The notes under the pieces were generated by a model. That model had not been told where the DNA came from. It was given only the letters and a program-made list of their open reading frames with translations, and searched no databases. This document shows, one piece after another, positions 16,620 to 24,666 of a stretch of DNA of 64,000 nucleotides. Every line of letters begins with the position of its first letter. The first letter of the stretch is position 1. The DNA lies in contig NZ_AP021972.1 in assembly GCF_014168815.1 (NCBI RefSeq), positions 2,604,001 to 2,668,000 of the forward strand, written 5' to 3'. The DNA comes from Klebsiella sp. WP3-W18-ESBL-02 (GTDB taxonomy: Bacteria > Pseudomonadota > Gammaproteobacteria > Enterobacterales > Enterobacteriaceae). The position numbers and the translations under genes are program-made.

Positions 16620-17723
16620 TCACCAGACCTGTGCGGCAATCCCCGTCACCAGACGTACCTTATCCCACTGTTGCTGTTCACTCAGACTATTGCCCTCTTC
16701 AGTGGAGGCAAAGCCGCACTGCGGGCTCAGGCAGATTTGATCCCGCGCCACGTAGTTTGCCGCCTCTTCCAGGCGCGCCTTCACCCCTTGCGGATTTTCC
16801 AGCTCACCGTTTTTGGTTGTAATCAGACCCAGCACCGCTTTTTGATGCCCAGGACGGATGAAGCGCAGCGGTGCAAAGTCGCCAGAACGATCGTTGTCAT
16901 ACTCCAGGAAGAACGCATCAACGTTCACACGGCCAAACAGGATCTCGGCTACCGGTTCATAGCCGCCTTCCGAAATCCACGTCGAGCGGAAGTTACCGCG
17001 ACAGACGTGCAGGCCGATAATCAGGTCGTCCGGTTTACCTTCCAGCGCGCGGTTCAGCACATCGGCATAAATTGCCGCCAGTCGATCCGGATCGTCACCG
17101 CGCTCACGCACCTGCCGACGCTGGTCTTCGGAACACAGATAGGCCCAGACCGTGTCATCCAACTGAAGGTAGCGGCAGCCCGCATCATAGAAGGCACGGA
17201 TGGCATCACGCCAGGTATCGGCCAGATCGTTAAAATAATCCGCCAGATCCGGATATACGGTGGCATCAATATCTTTGCGCCCGCCGCGGAAGTGCAGCAC
17301 GCTGGGGCTTGGAATCGTCATTTTCGGCGTGGCATCGCCGCTGATGCTTTTCAGGAAACGAAAATCGTCCAGCATAGGATGGTCACCAAAGCCCAGCTTG
17401 CCAGTCACGCGAATGCCATGGGCCCGCGTCTGCACGCCGTTAAATTGAATGCCCTGCTCCGCATCATAGCGTTCAACGCCCTGTAGGCCGTCAAAGAAAT
17501 CAAAGTGCCACCAGGCACGACGGAATTCACCGTCGGTCACTACGTGCAGGCCGCAGTCGCACTGGTGCTGCACAACGCGACGAATTTCCTCGTCCTCTAC
17601 CGCACGCAGCTGCTGTGCGGTGATGTCTCCGTTAAGCCACTGCTGACGCGCCTGCTTTATTGCCAGCGGACGTAAAAAGCTGCCGACGATATCGGCGCGA
17701 TAAGGAGCGTGTTGATGTGCCAT
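16620..17723 (-). CDS. cobalamin-independent methionine synthase II-like protein (YxjG/YxjH type)
   Basis: This 367-residue protein corresponds to the C-terminal catalytic barrel of MetE. It carries the zinc-ligand pattern HVC (in GLHVCRGNF), the acidic EYDNDRSG segment and a late Cys in LSPQCGF. Such stand-alone proteins transfer methyl groups to homocysteine or related thiols; the methyl donor here is unknown. It lacks the MetE N-terminal half, so it cannot use polyglutamyl folate as MetE does without a partner. The upstream tandem MetJ-like boxes tie it to sulfur amino acid metabolism. It is absent from this place in E. coli K-12. Confidence 0.82.
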   Translation of the reverse strand: MAHQHAPYRADIVGSFLRPLAIKQARQQWLNGDITAQQLRAVEDEEIRRVVQHQCDCGLHVVTDGEFRRAWWHFDFFDGLQGVERYDAEQGIQFNGVQTRAHGIRVTGKLGFGDHPMLDDFRFLKSISGDATPKMTIPSPSVLHFRGGRKDIDATVYPDLADYFNDLADTWRDAIRAFYDAGCRYLQLDDTVWAYLCSEDQRRQVRERGDDPDRLAAIYADVLNRALEGKPDDLIIGLHVCRGNFRSTWISEGGYEPVAEILFGRVNVDAFFLEYDNDRSGDFAPLRFIRPGHQKAVLGLITTKNGELENPQGVKARLEEAANYVARDQICLSPQCGFASTEEGNSLSEQQQWDKVRLVTGIAAQVW

Positions 17724-17789
17724 GCGTTTCTCCTGACTTCCCGGGAGAATGTGTTTCCCCTGGGTGATTATTGGTTATTTAAACTATTT

Positions 17790-17813
17790 AGACTTCTGGA
17801 TGGCTAGATATCC
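17790..17813. promoter_or_regulatory. tandem MetJ-like operator
   Basis: Three contiguous 8-mers, AGACTTCT, GGATGGCT and AGATATCC, match the met box AGACGTCT at 7, 5 and 5 of 8 positions in register. They lie 67-90 bases upstream of the methionine-synthase-like gene start. MetJ binds cooperatively to two or more tandem boxes. Confidence 0.55.
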
Positions 17814-17875
17814 AAATAATGTCATCCGTAACCCACGCAGGCAAACGAGAATAATTCATGGATGATGAAGAAAAT

Positions 17876-18274
17876 TCACGATCCCACGTTAAAAGCGAAA
17901 CCTTCATCCTGCCAACCGGTGATACCGCCAATCATTATTTTCACCGGACGCCCAAGCATCGCCAGCTTAAGCGCTGCGCGATCTGCGCCGTTACAGTGTG
18001 GCCCCGCGCAGTAGACCACAAACAGCGTTTCCGGCGGCCATGTCTGCATACGCTCAGCGTTGATCTCTGCGTGACGAAGGTGAATCGCACCGGGGATATG
18101 GCGGAACGCAAAGGTCTCGGCGTTGCCCACCACGTGCAGTAATACAAAATCTAACGGCGGCTGCTGGAGCGCGGCATGAACATCAGCACAATCCGTTTCA
18201 ACGCTCAGACGCTGGCGGAAATGGGCGGCGGCTTCGGCGGCGCTGGCGGCCGGAAATTCAGTTACGTAACTCAT
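17876..18274 (-). CDS. rhodanese-like domain protein
   Basis: This 132-residue single rhodanese domain has a loop CAGPHCNGADRA (Cys near residue 88) in the active-site place and the closing GGITGWQDEG motif. The second Met (18274) is preferred, since GAGAG lies upstream of it. It probably moves sulfur or binds thiol ligands in the cytoplasm. It is divergent from the FtrA-like regulator with only about 85 bases between starts, so the regulator may control it. Confidence 0.85.
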   Translation of the reverse strand: MSYVTEFPAASAAEAAAHFRQRLSVETDCADVHAALQQPPLDFVLLHVVGNAETFAFRHIPGAIHLRHAEINAERMQTWPPETLFVVYCAGPHCNGADRAALKLAMLGRPVKIMIGGITGWQDEGFAFNVGS

Positions 18275-18359
18275 CGTTGACTCTCTCATTATGTGTTACC
18301 ACTATGGTAACGATGAGATGAGTATAAACAGGCACCTGCCGAGAGGACCGCCCCCAGAG

Positions 18360-19349
18360 ATGACAGAAAACGGCCAGAATATGACAATCCGCGCCCATCG
18401 CGTGGTGGTGCTCGCCTATGACGGGCTATGTACCTTCGAATTTGGCGTGGCGGTCGAGGTCTTTGGCCTGCATCGCCCGGAAATGGGCGACGACTGGTAC
18501 CGTTTCGCCGTTGCCGCCGTCGATGACGGTGAACTTCGCGCCACCGGCGGCATTCGGATTATGGCCGATGGCGGCCTGACGTTACTCGACGACGCCGACA
18601 CCATCATCGTTCCCGGCTGGCGTGGAATAGACAGCCCGGTGCCCGATGCGCTGTGCCAGGCGCTACGCCGCGCGCACCAGCGTGGTTGTCGGGTGATGTC
18701 GATTTGTTCCGGCGTCTTCGTCCTGGCGGCAGCCGGGCTGCTTGATGGCCAGCGGGCAACCACCCACTGGCGTTATACCGCCCCACTGCAGCAGCGCTAC
18801 CCGCAAATCAAGGTGGCGGAGGACGTGCTATACATCGAGGAAGGGCACGTATTGACCTCCGCGGGCAGCGCTGCGGGGATCGATCTTTGTTTACACGTGG
18901 TGCGCCTGGATTATGGTCTGGAAGCGGCCAATCGCGTTGCCAGGCGGCTGGTCATCCAGCCGCACCGCGACGGGGCCCAGAAACAGCAGGTAAGTCGGCC
19001 GGTTGCCCGCTCCCGTGAGAGCCAGCGTCTGGGCGTGCTGTTTGATTTTCTTCATCAGCATCTGGCCGATAGCCATAGCGTCCGTTCGCTCGCAGGACGG
19101 GTGGGCATGAGTGAACGGACATTTCTGCGACGTTTCCAGGAGGCCACCGGCAAAACGCCTGCCCGTTGGCTGCTTGATGCCCGCCTGCAGCAGGCACAGC
19201 ACCACCTGGCGTCCAGCAGAGACAGCGTAGAGCGAGTGGCGGAGATAACCGGTTTTGGTAACGCCAAAAATTTGCGTCTGCGTTTTCAGCAGCATTTGGC
19301 CACCAGTCCGCTGGCCTACCGTAAGAAATTTACCGCAACAAATAATTAA
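18360..19349 (+). CDS. GlxA/FtrA-like AraC family transcriptional regulator
   Basis: The 330-residue protein has an N-terminal DJ-1/PfpI-like domain (VVVLAYDGLCTFEFGVAVEV, and SICSGVFVLAAAGLL with the nucleophile-elbow Cys) and a C-terminal AraC double helix-turn-helix (SERTFLRRFQEATGKTP, then the family end NAKNLRLRFQQH). The layout is that of FtrA/GlxA regulators. The start is uncertain: 18291, 18318, 18360 or 18381. Its divergent rhodanese neighbour is the likely target; the signal is unknown. Confidence 0.83.
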   Translation: MTENGQNMTIRAHRVVVLAYDGLCTFEFGVAVEVFGLHRPEMGDDWYRFAVAAVDDGELRATGGIRIMADGGLTLLDDADTIIVPGWRGIDSPVPDALCQALRRAHQRGCRVMSICSGVFVLAAAGLLDGQRATTHWRYTAPLQQRYPQIKVAEDVLYIEEGHVLTSAGSAAGIDLCLHVVRLDYGLEAANRVARRLVIQPHRDGAQKQQVSRPVARSRESQRLGVLFDFLHQHLADSHSVRSLAGRVGMSERTFLRRFQEATGKTPARWLLDARLQQAQHHLASSRDSVERVAEITGFGNAKNLRLRFQQHLATSPLAYRKKFTATNN

Positions 19350-19362
19350 TTCACAAATGACC

Positions 19363-19396
19363 GCGTTAGTCTAAGTTTAAAACAGTACGCTAAAGG
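19363..19396 (+). promoter_or_regulatory. possible PhoP box and -10 upstream of mgtS
   Basis: GCGTTA-N5-AGTTTA (19363-19379) resembles the PhoP direct repeat, and TAAAGG follows 11 bases later as a weak -10. Confidence 0.4.
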
Positions 19397-19432
19397 ATGT
19401 CCGGAGTGGAATCGTTAAAAGAGGAGGTCATC

Positions 19433-19528
19433 ATGCTGGATAATATGCACGTGTTTCTGGTTGCAATGGGGCTTATTCTGTTTTCCGGTTTTCTGACTGC
19501 CTATTTTAGCGGGAAATGGAACGATTAA
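19433..19528 (+). CDS. mgtS: small inner-membrane protein MgtS (YneM), 31 residues
   Basis: The product begins MLDNMHVFLVAMGL and ends AYFSGKWND, closely matching E. coli MgtS in length and sequence. It is one transmembrane helix. E. coli MgtS is made at low magnesium and stabilises the magnesium importer MgtA, and also acts on PitA. AGAGGAGGT is a very strong ribosome site before ATG 19433. It sits after the ydeE region and faces the MgrR-like RNA, as in E. coli. Confidence 0.92.
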   Translation: MLDNMHVFLVAMGLILFSGFLTAYFSGKWND

Positions 19529-19562
19529 CGACAACCGAAATAAGCCTGTAGCATATCGCGCA

Positions 19563-19661
19563 TAAAAAAACCGCCAGGAAACTGGCGGTATAAATGCTTG
19601 CATGGATAGATTTTTACTTCTCCAGTTCCCCATCCGTCCTGAATGAAGAAACCGTTGCTGT
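19563..19661 (-). ncRNA. mgrR: MgrR-like small RNA
   Basis: A minus-strand unit begins at a predicted start near 19661 and ends at the terminator ACCGCCAG-TTTC-CTGGCGGT plus seven U (19589-19564). Its length of about 99 nt equals that of MgrR (98 nt), and it converges on mgtS as in E. coli. MgrR is Hfq-dependent, PhoPQ-induced and represses eptB. I identify it from promoter, terminator, length and synteny rather than from full sequence recall. Confidence 0.75.
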
Positions 19662-19667
19662 AAAGGG

Positions 19668-19701
19668 ATCTTATCACTGCTTTATTCAACTAATGCTAAA
19701 C
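19668..19701 (-). promoter_or_regulatory. PhoP box and -10 for the MgrR-like RNA
   Basis: On the minus strand CGTTTA-N5-AGTTGA (19702-19686) fits the PhoP direct repeat. It is followed 12 bases later by -10 TAAGAT (19673-19668), the spacing usual for PhoP-activated promoters without a -35. Confidence 0.65.
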
Positions 19702-19866
19702 GGCCAACGCATTATTTAAGGCGGTGTGTTTCCACGCCTTCTTGCTCTGGCAGCCGGCCCGCCGGCCCGCCCACAATCTGCCGGAACGCGACTCCTGTAA
19801 GTCCTGATGCTCAGGACGGGTAGACCAGATGGATTCGCGACGAGCGTTACGCTGGGATTTTTTCAT
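19696..19866 (-). CDS. small basic protein of unknown function, 56 residues
   Basis: ATG 19866 has the near-perfect ribosome site CCGGAGG six bases upstream. The product starts MKKSQRNARRESIW and is rich in Arg, Lys, Gln and Ser, with one Cys and no hydrophobic helix. I do not recognise a family. Its 3' end overlaps the PhoP box of the MgrR-like RNA downstream on the same strand. The strong ribosome site is the main reason to call it. Confidence 0.5.
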   Translation of the reverse strand: MKKSQRNARRESIWSTRPEHQDLQESRSGRLWAGRRAGCQSKKAWKHTALNNALAV

Positions 19867-20037
19867 TATTGCCTCCGGGCAGATTGTCGATATTAAATCC
19901 ATTAACTCAACGATTTACGCAGACATGTTAGCAAGCTGAATGGCGAGTTATTTCAACAACTGCACGTATTTGTAAAGAGCCTGTGAGCCAGCGCACCTCT
20001 CTGCGCCAAGAGGTGATACCCTACCGAAAATGTCAGG

Positions 20038-20156
20038 TTGCGTAATTGTTATCACCACGTAAAATCACAGCAGTTGCCTTCGCTCCAGGAATGGCAGCAA
20101 CAATGCTCTATTTATTGTGGTACTTAACCCGCCAGCCCTGTGTGCGGGTTTTTTTT
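20038..20156 (+). ncRNA. candidate sRNA upstream of dcp 3' end, unnamed
   Basis: TTGCGT (20038-20043), a 16-base spacer and TAAAAT (20060-20065) form a good sigma-70 promoter. About 60 bases after the expected start (near 20072) stands a factor-independent terminator, AACCCGC with GCGGGTT and eight T (20126-20156). The transcript of about 85 nt has no open frame with a ribosome site. An internal stem (GTTGC against GCAAC) is possible. It fills most of a 340-base gap between the small ORF and dcp. Confidence 0.55.
20126..20156 (+). terminator. factor-independent terminator of the sRNA candidate
   Basis: AACCCGC and GCGGGTT pair with an 11-base loop and are followed by eight T on the plus strand. 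Confidence 0.8.
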
Positions 20157-20209
20157 CGTTTTTTACGCTCGTCCGGAATATCTAAACAGCCGGACGAGCG
20201 GTGCGAGTA

Positions 20210-22261
20210 TTAATCCGTTTCGCTTAAACCACGATTTTTCAGCATCGGCGCAATGCGCGGATCGTGTCCCCGCCAGCAACGATACAGTTTTTCTAAATCG
20301 CTGCTGTTACCGCGCGATAAAATAGCATCGCGAAAACGTTGACCGTTCTCGCGATTTAAACCGCCGCGCTCGACGAACCATTGATAACCATCATCGGCCA
20401 GCATTTGCGTCCACAGATAGGCATAATAACCCGCCGCGTAGCCGCCGCCGAAAATATGCGAAAAATAGCTGCTGCGGTAACGCGGAGGAACGGCAGCAAG
20501 ATCGATACGCTCGCGCTGTAGCGCCTGGGCTTCGAACTCGTCTACGCTCTCAGGCAATGAATTTGCCGACAGGCTGTGCCAGTTCATGTCCAGCAGCGCC
20601 GCGCTGAGCAGTTCGCTCATATCGTAGCCTTTATTGAAGTTCGCTGCGCGGAACAGGCTATCTCGCAACGTTTCCGGCATCGGCTCACCGGTTTCGTAAT
20701 GACGCGCATAGTGGGCAAACACCTCCGGATGGCTCGCCCAGTGCTCGTTTATTTGCGATGGAAACTCAACAAAATCGCGTGGCGTATTGGTGCCGGATAA
20801 CGTCGCATAACGCTGATTCGCAAACAGGCCGTGCAGCGCGTGGCCGAACTCATGGAATAGCGTAATGGTATCATCCCACGAGATCAGCGCGCTTTTTCCG
20901 GCAGCCGGTTTCGGGTAATTGCACACGTTGTAGATAACCGGACGCGTGCCCAGCAGCGTTGACTGCGGGACGAAGTTGTCCATCCACGCCCCGCCGCTTT
21001 TGCTGTCTCGGGCAAAGAAGTCGCCATAGAACAGCGCCATTCCCTCGCCATCGGCATCAAAAATCTCCCACACGCGCACGTCGGGATGGTAAACCGGCAG
21101 ATCGAAGCGCTCGATAAAACGAATGCCAAACAGCTGGCTGGCAGCCCAGAACACGCCATCAATCAGCACACGCTCCAGCGCCAGGAAAGGCTTAATTTGT
21201 GCTTCATCTATCGCGTATTTTTCGCGCCTGACCTGTTCGGAATAATACAGCCAGTCCCAGGCCTGTGCGCTGAAGGGCGCATCACCGTTATCAATCAGCG
21301 CCTGAATATCGGCCAGTTCACTTTCAGCGCGAGCGCGGGCCGCCGGGGTAATTTCGCGCATGAACTCAAACGCCGCCTGCGGCGTTTTTGCCATCTGGTC
21401 AGCCATGCTCCAGCTGGCATAATCGGCATAGCCAAGCAGCTCGGCCTGACGCGCGCGGATGGCGACCAGTTTGAGAATGCGTTCACGCGTATCGTTATCG
21501 TCGCCGCGCTGATTGCGCTGCCAGGCCGCATTAAAGAGTTTTTCACGGGTTTCCCGAACACGCAGACTCGCCAGCACGGGCTGCTGAGTGGTGTTCACCA
21601 GCGGAATCAACCAGCGTCCCGCCAACCCGCGTTCCGCGGCCGCAGCGGCGGCCGTGGCAATCTCATCAGCACTTAAGCCGGCTAACGCCGCTTCGCTGTC
21701 CACCACCAGTCCACCGTTTTTAGCGGCACCGAGAAGGCACTGGTGAAACTGGCTGCTCAGCGTGGCGGCTTCGGTATTCAGCGTTTTCAGCTCTGCCTTT
21801 TGCGTTTCACCCAGCATCGCACCGGCCTGGATAAAACGGGCGTAAATCACCTCAACCAGACGGTGAGACTCGCTATCCAACCCCAGCGATTCACGCTGCG
21901 CCCAGACGGACTGGATACGCTTAAATAGCGCATCGTTAAGATAAATATCGTTCGCCAGTCCGGCCAACTCGGCAGAAAACGCTTCATCCAGCCGCTGAAT
22001 GGTCTCATTGCTGTTTGCGGCGGCCATGGCAAAGAACACGGCGGTGACGCGCGCCAGCATCTCGCCGCTGTTTTCCAGCGCCACGAAGGTATTGTCGAAC
22101 GTTGCCGGCTCAGGGTTATGTGCGATGTCGGCAACCTCCTGACGTTTGCGCTTCAGCGCTTCATCAAAAGCCGGACGATAGTGCTCATCGTTAATCATAT
22201 CGAACGGCGGCGCCTGATACGGTAAGGTGCTGCTGGCAAAAAAGGGATTCATGGCCGACAT
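20210..22261 (-). CDS. dcp: dipeptidyl carboxypeptidase Dcp
   Basis: This 683-residue M3 metallopeptidase (E. coli Dcp 681) removes C-terminal dipeptides in the cytoplasm/periplasm fraction. The zinc motif HEFGHALHG (about residue 468) is intact, as are the downstream Glu in FVEFPSQINEHW and the FGGGYAAGYYAYLW block. It ends close to the sRNA candidate and is divergent from ydfG. Confidence 0.96.
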   Translation of the reverse strand: MSAMNPFFASSTLPYQAPPFDMINDEHYRPAFDEALKRKRQEVADIAHNPEPATFDNTFVALENSGEMLARVTAVFFAMAAANSNETIQRLDEAFSAELAGLANDIYLNDALFKRIQSVWAQRESLGLDSESHRLVEVIYARFIQAGAMLGETQKAELKTLNTEAATLSSQFHQCLLGAAKNGGLVVDSEAALAGLSADEIATAAAAAAERGLAGRWLIPLVNTTQQPVLASLRVRETREKLFNAAWQRNQRGDDNDTRERILKLVAIRARQAELLGYADYASWSMADQMAKTPQAAFEFMREITPAARARAESELADIQALIDNGDAPFSAQAWDWLYYSEQVRREKYAIDEAQIKPFLALERVLIDGVFWAASQLFGIRFIERFDLPVYHPDVRVWEIFDADGEGMALFYGDFFARDSKSGGAWMDNFVPQSTLLGTRPVIYNVCNYPKPAAGKSALISWDDTITLFHEFGHALHGLFANQRYATLSGTNTPRDFVEFPSQINEHWASHPEVFAHYARHYETGEPMPETLRDSLFRAANFNKGYDMSELLSAALLDMNWHSLSANSLPESVDEFEAQALQRERIDLAAVPPRYRSSYFSHIFGGGYAAGYYAYLWTQMLADDGYQWFVERGGLNRENGQRFRDAILSRGNSSDLEKLYRCWRGHDPRIAPMLKNRGLSETD

Positions 22262-22459
22262 GGTGTACTCCTTAACAAAACGGTTAACCGTAGCAGAATA
22301 AACAAAACGGCGCGGGGCTGCCCGCTTATCTCAACATTCCCGCATTTTTCTTCCTCGCGGGTTATCGCCTTTCTTTCAGTAAAGCGCAGGGCCGTGATAG
22401 TTATGCCCCAGGCGTTCTGCTATCGTAATGTGACAGTTAAACGTTGAAGGAACAGAGAA

Positions 22460-23209
22460 ATGATCGTACTGGTAACCGGAGCAACGGCAGGATTTGGCGA
22501 AAGCATAACCCGCCGTTTTATTGCCAACGGGCATAAAGTCATCGCCACAGGCCGTCGTAACGAACGTTTAAAAGCACTCAAAGATGAGCTGGGCGACAGC
22601 ATCCTGACCGTGCAGCTTGACGTGCGCAACCGCGCGGCGATTGAAGAAACCATTGCTAACCTGCCGGCAGCGTGGCGCGAGATTGATATTCTGGTCAATA
22701 ACGCCGGGCTGGCGCTGGGTCTGGAGCCCGCACACCGTGCCAGCGTTGACGATTGGGAAGATATGATCGACACCAACAACAAAGGCCTGGTGTATATGAC
22801 CCGCGCGGTACTGCCGGGCATGGTAGAACGCAATCGCGGCCATATTATTAACATTGGTTCCACCGCCGGTAGCTGGCCTTATGCCGGTGGCAACGTCTAC
22901 GGCGCCACCAAAGCCTTTGTGCGCCAGTTCAGCCTTAATCTGCGTACCGATCTGCATGGTACCGCCGTTCGCGTCACGGATATTGAGCCAGGGCTGGTCG
23001 GCGGAACCGAGTTTTCCAACGTTCGCTTCAAGGGTGACGATGCGAAGGCCGGAAAAACCTACGAAAATGCCAATGCCCTGACGCCAGAAGACGTTACCGA
23101 GGCGGTCTGGTGGGTCGCGACGCTGCCAAAACACGTCAATATTAATACCGTAGAAATGATGCCGGTCAGCCAGACCTACGCGGGTCTGAGCGTTCATCGC
23201 GAAAGTTAG
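22460..23209 (+). CDS. ydfG: NADP-dependent 3-hydroxy acid / malonic semialdehyde reductase
   Basis: This 249-residue short-chain dehydrogenase (E. coli YdfG 248) has the cofactor motif TGATAGFGESI, NNAG, and the catalytic Ser with YGATK. It reduces malonic semialdehyde and oxidises L-allo-threonine and serine. GAAGGAACAG is the ribosome site. The order dcp-ydfG-ydfH is as in E. coli. Confidence 0.95.
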   Translation: MIVLVTGATAGFGESITRRFIANGHKVIATGRRNERLKALKDELGDSILTVQLDVRNRAAIEETIANLPAAWREIDILVNNAGLALGLEPAHRASVDDWEDMIDTNNKGLVYMTRAVLPGMVERNRGHIINIGSTAGSWPYAGGNVYGATKAFVRQFSLNLRTDLHGTAVRVTDIEPGLVGGTEFSNVRFKGDDAKAGKTYENANALTPEDVTEAVWWVATLPKHVNINTVEMMPVSQTYAGLSVHRES

Positions 23210-23217
23210 CATTTAAT

Positions 23218-23244
23218 CCCAGCCCGCCCCCCGGTCGGGCTGGG
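23218..23244 (+). terminator. GC-rich hairpin after ydfG
   Basis: CCCAGCCCG and CGGGCTGGG form a perfect 9-bp stem nine bases after the ydfG stop. There is no T tract. Confidence 0.5.
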
Positions 23245-23300
23245 CTCGGCGGCAAAAAGAGCGTAAAATAGCTGCTTAATCAGCTGATAAGAACGACTCA

Positions 23301-23987
23301 ATGGCCGCCGAAACCCAACTGAACCCAACACAGCCCGTCAACCAACAGATTTATCGCATTCTGCGTCGCGATATTGTGCACTGCCTCATTCCGCCAGGCA
23401 CCCCGTTGTCGGAGAAAGAGGTATCTCTGCGCTTTGACGTTTCGCGTCAGCCGGTGCGCGAGGCCTTTATTAAGCTGGCTGAAAACGGACTTATCCAGAT
23501 TCGTCCGCAACGCGGCAGTTACGTGAATAAAATTTCGCTTTCTCAGGTTCGTAACGGCTGCTTCGTGCGCCAGGCGATTGAGTGTGCGGTCGCGCGCCGT
23601 GCAGCAACCATGATTAACGATGCGCAAACCTATCAGCTCGAGCAAAATCTGCATCAGCAGCGAATGGCGATTGAGCGCCAGCAGCTCAATGATTTCTTCC
23701 TGCTCGACGATGAATTCCACCAGCTGCTGTCGAATATTGCCGATTGCCAGCTCGCCTGGGACACGATTGAAAATATCAAAGCGGCGATTGACCGGGTCCG
23801 TTATATGAGCCTCGATCATATTTCATCACCCGAAATGCTGCTGCGCCAGCATCACGAAATTTTCAGCGCGCTGGAACAGCGGGATGCCGATGCGGTTGAG
23901 AAAGCCATGACTCTGCATCTTCAGGAAATTAGCGAGTCGGTGCTGTTAATTCGTCAGGAAAATCGCGACTGGTTTAGCGAAGAGTAA
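23301..23987 (+). CDS. ydfH: GntR/FadR-type regulator YdfH (RspR)
   Basis: This 228-residue protein has an N-terminal winged helix (SEKEVSLRFDVSRQPVREAF) and a C-terminal FCD ligand domain with the metal-binding residues in DDEFHQLL and HHEIF. E. coli YdfH (RspR) represses rspAB. Here a rspA-containing hexuronate operon lies 6 kb downstream, so control of that operon is likely. A bidirectional terminator follows. Confidence 0.93.
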   Translation: MAAETQLNPTQPVNQQIYRILRRDIVHCLIPPGTPLSEKEVSLRFDVSRQPVREAFIKLAENGLIQIRPQRGSYVNKISLSQVRNGCFVRQAIECAVARRAATMINDAQTYQLEQNLHQQRMAIERQQLNDFFLLDDEFHQLLSNIADCQLAWDTIENIKAAIDRVRYMSLDHISSPEMLLRQHHEIFSALEQRDADAVEKAMTLHLQEISESVLLIRQENRDWFSEE

Positions 23988-23991
23988 TAAA

Positions 23992-24022
23992 AAAGGCCTT
24001 CATTGCTGAAGGCCTTTTTTTT
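23992..24022. terminator. bidirectional terminator between ydfH and usp
   Basis: AAAGGCCTTCA and TGAAGGCCTTT form an 11-bp stem with a 4-base loop. It is flanked by A on the left and T on the right, so it can end both convergent transcripts. Confidence 0.88.
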
Positions 24023-24449
24023 ATCGAATAACCATCGTCGGTATATTTGCGTAACGCAAAATTGATTCTGCGTTAGACCCCAGCAGATGGGTGGTCATGC
24101 CGCGCTGGCGCGAGCCAATGACAATCGCGTCGTACTCGCCGGTTTTGCTTAACGCGATCACTTCATCGCGAATATTACCAAAGCGAACTTCGGTGTGCAG
24201 TCGCGACTCTGGAATATCAAACAGCCGCTGCAGGCTCTTCATCTTCTTTGCCGATTCCATCTGCATGAAATCTTCAAATTTTTTAATATCTGACGCGAAT
24301 CCGCGTAATATTGAACGGTTACTGTTCGGCAATACGTTTAATAACGTAATTTCACCAAACTCCCCCGCCAGATACGCGGCATGTCGAATTGCTTTGTCGC
24401 TCAAATCCATTTCGAAAATATCTACAGGCATGAGAATTTTTTTGTACAT
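24021..24449 (-). CDS. universal stress protein, UspG-like
   Basis: This 142-residue UspA-fold protein begins MYKKILMPVDIFEMDLSDKA, closest in memory to E. coli UspG (YbdQ). It has the ATP-binding end motif GSRQRGMTTHLLGSNAESI. UspG-class proteins bind nucleotide and can be autophosphorylated or adenylated. This locus is not the K-12 uspG site, so it may be a paralogue. Confidence 0.88.
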   Translation of the reverse strand: MYKKILMPVDIFEMDLSDKAIRHAAYLAGEFGEITLLNVLPNSNRSILRGFASDIKKFEDFMQMESAKKMKSLQRLFDIPESRLHTEVRFGNIRDEVIALSKTGEYDAIVIGSRQRGMTTHLLGSNAESILRYANIPTMVIR

Positions 24450-24666
24450 AGCCCGAGCTCCTTATTTCAGAGAATCCATTTTTGTTTCGCTATAACCATG
24501 ACACAAGCAGGACTTTCTACATAGCATTAATTCACCAAAATGATAGTTTCAGCATGAAAATAATCGTCCATTATTTCAAGCGAGATGAATTAACTTAAAG
24601 AAGTGTAATGCGGAGGAAAAACAGGCAAGAAAATGCCGCCAGGGCTGGCGGCATTATAGGGTGTCA

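Noticed and set aside
16671..17486. 271-codon plus-strand frame opposite the methionine-synthase-like gene
   Set aside because: The minus frame carries clear family motifs; this one is its antisense shadow.
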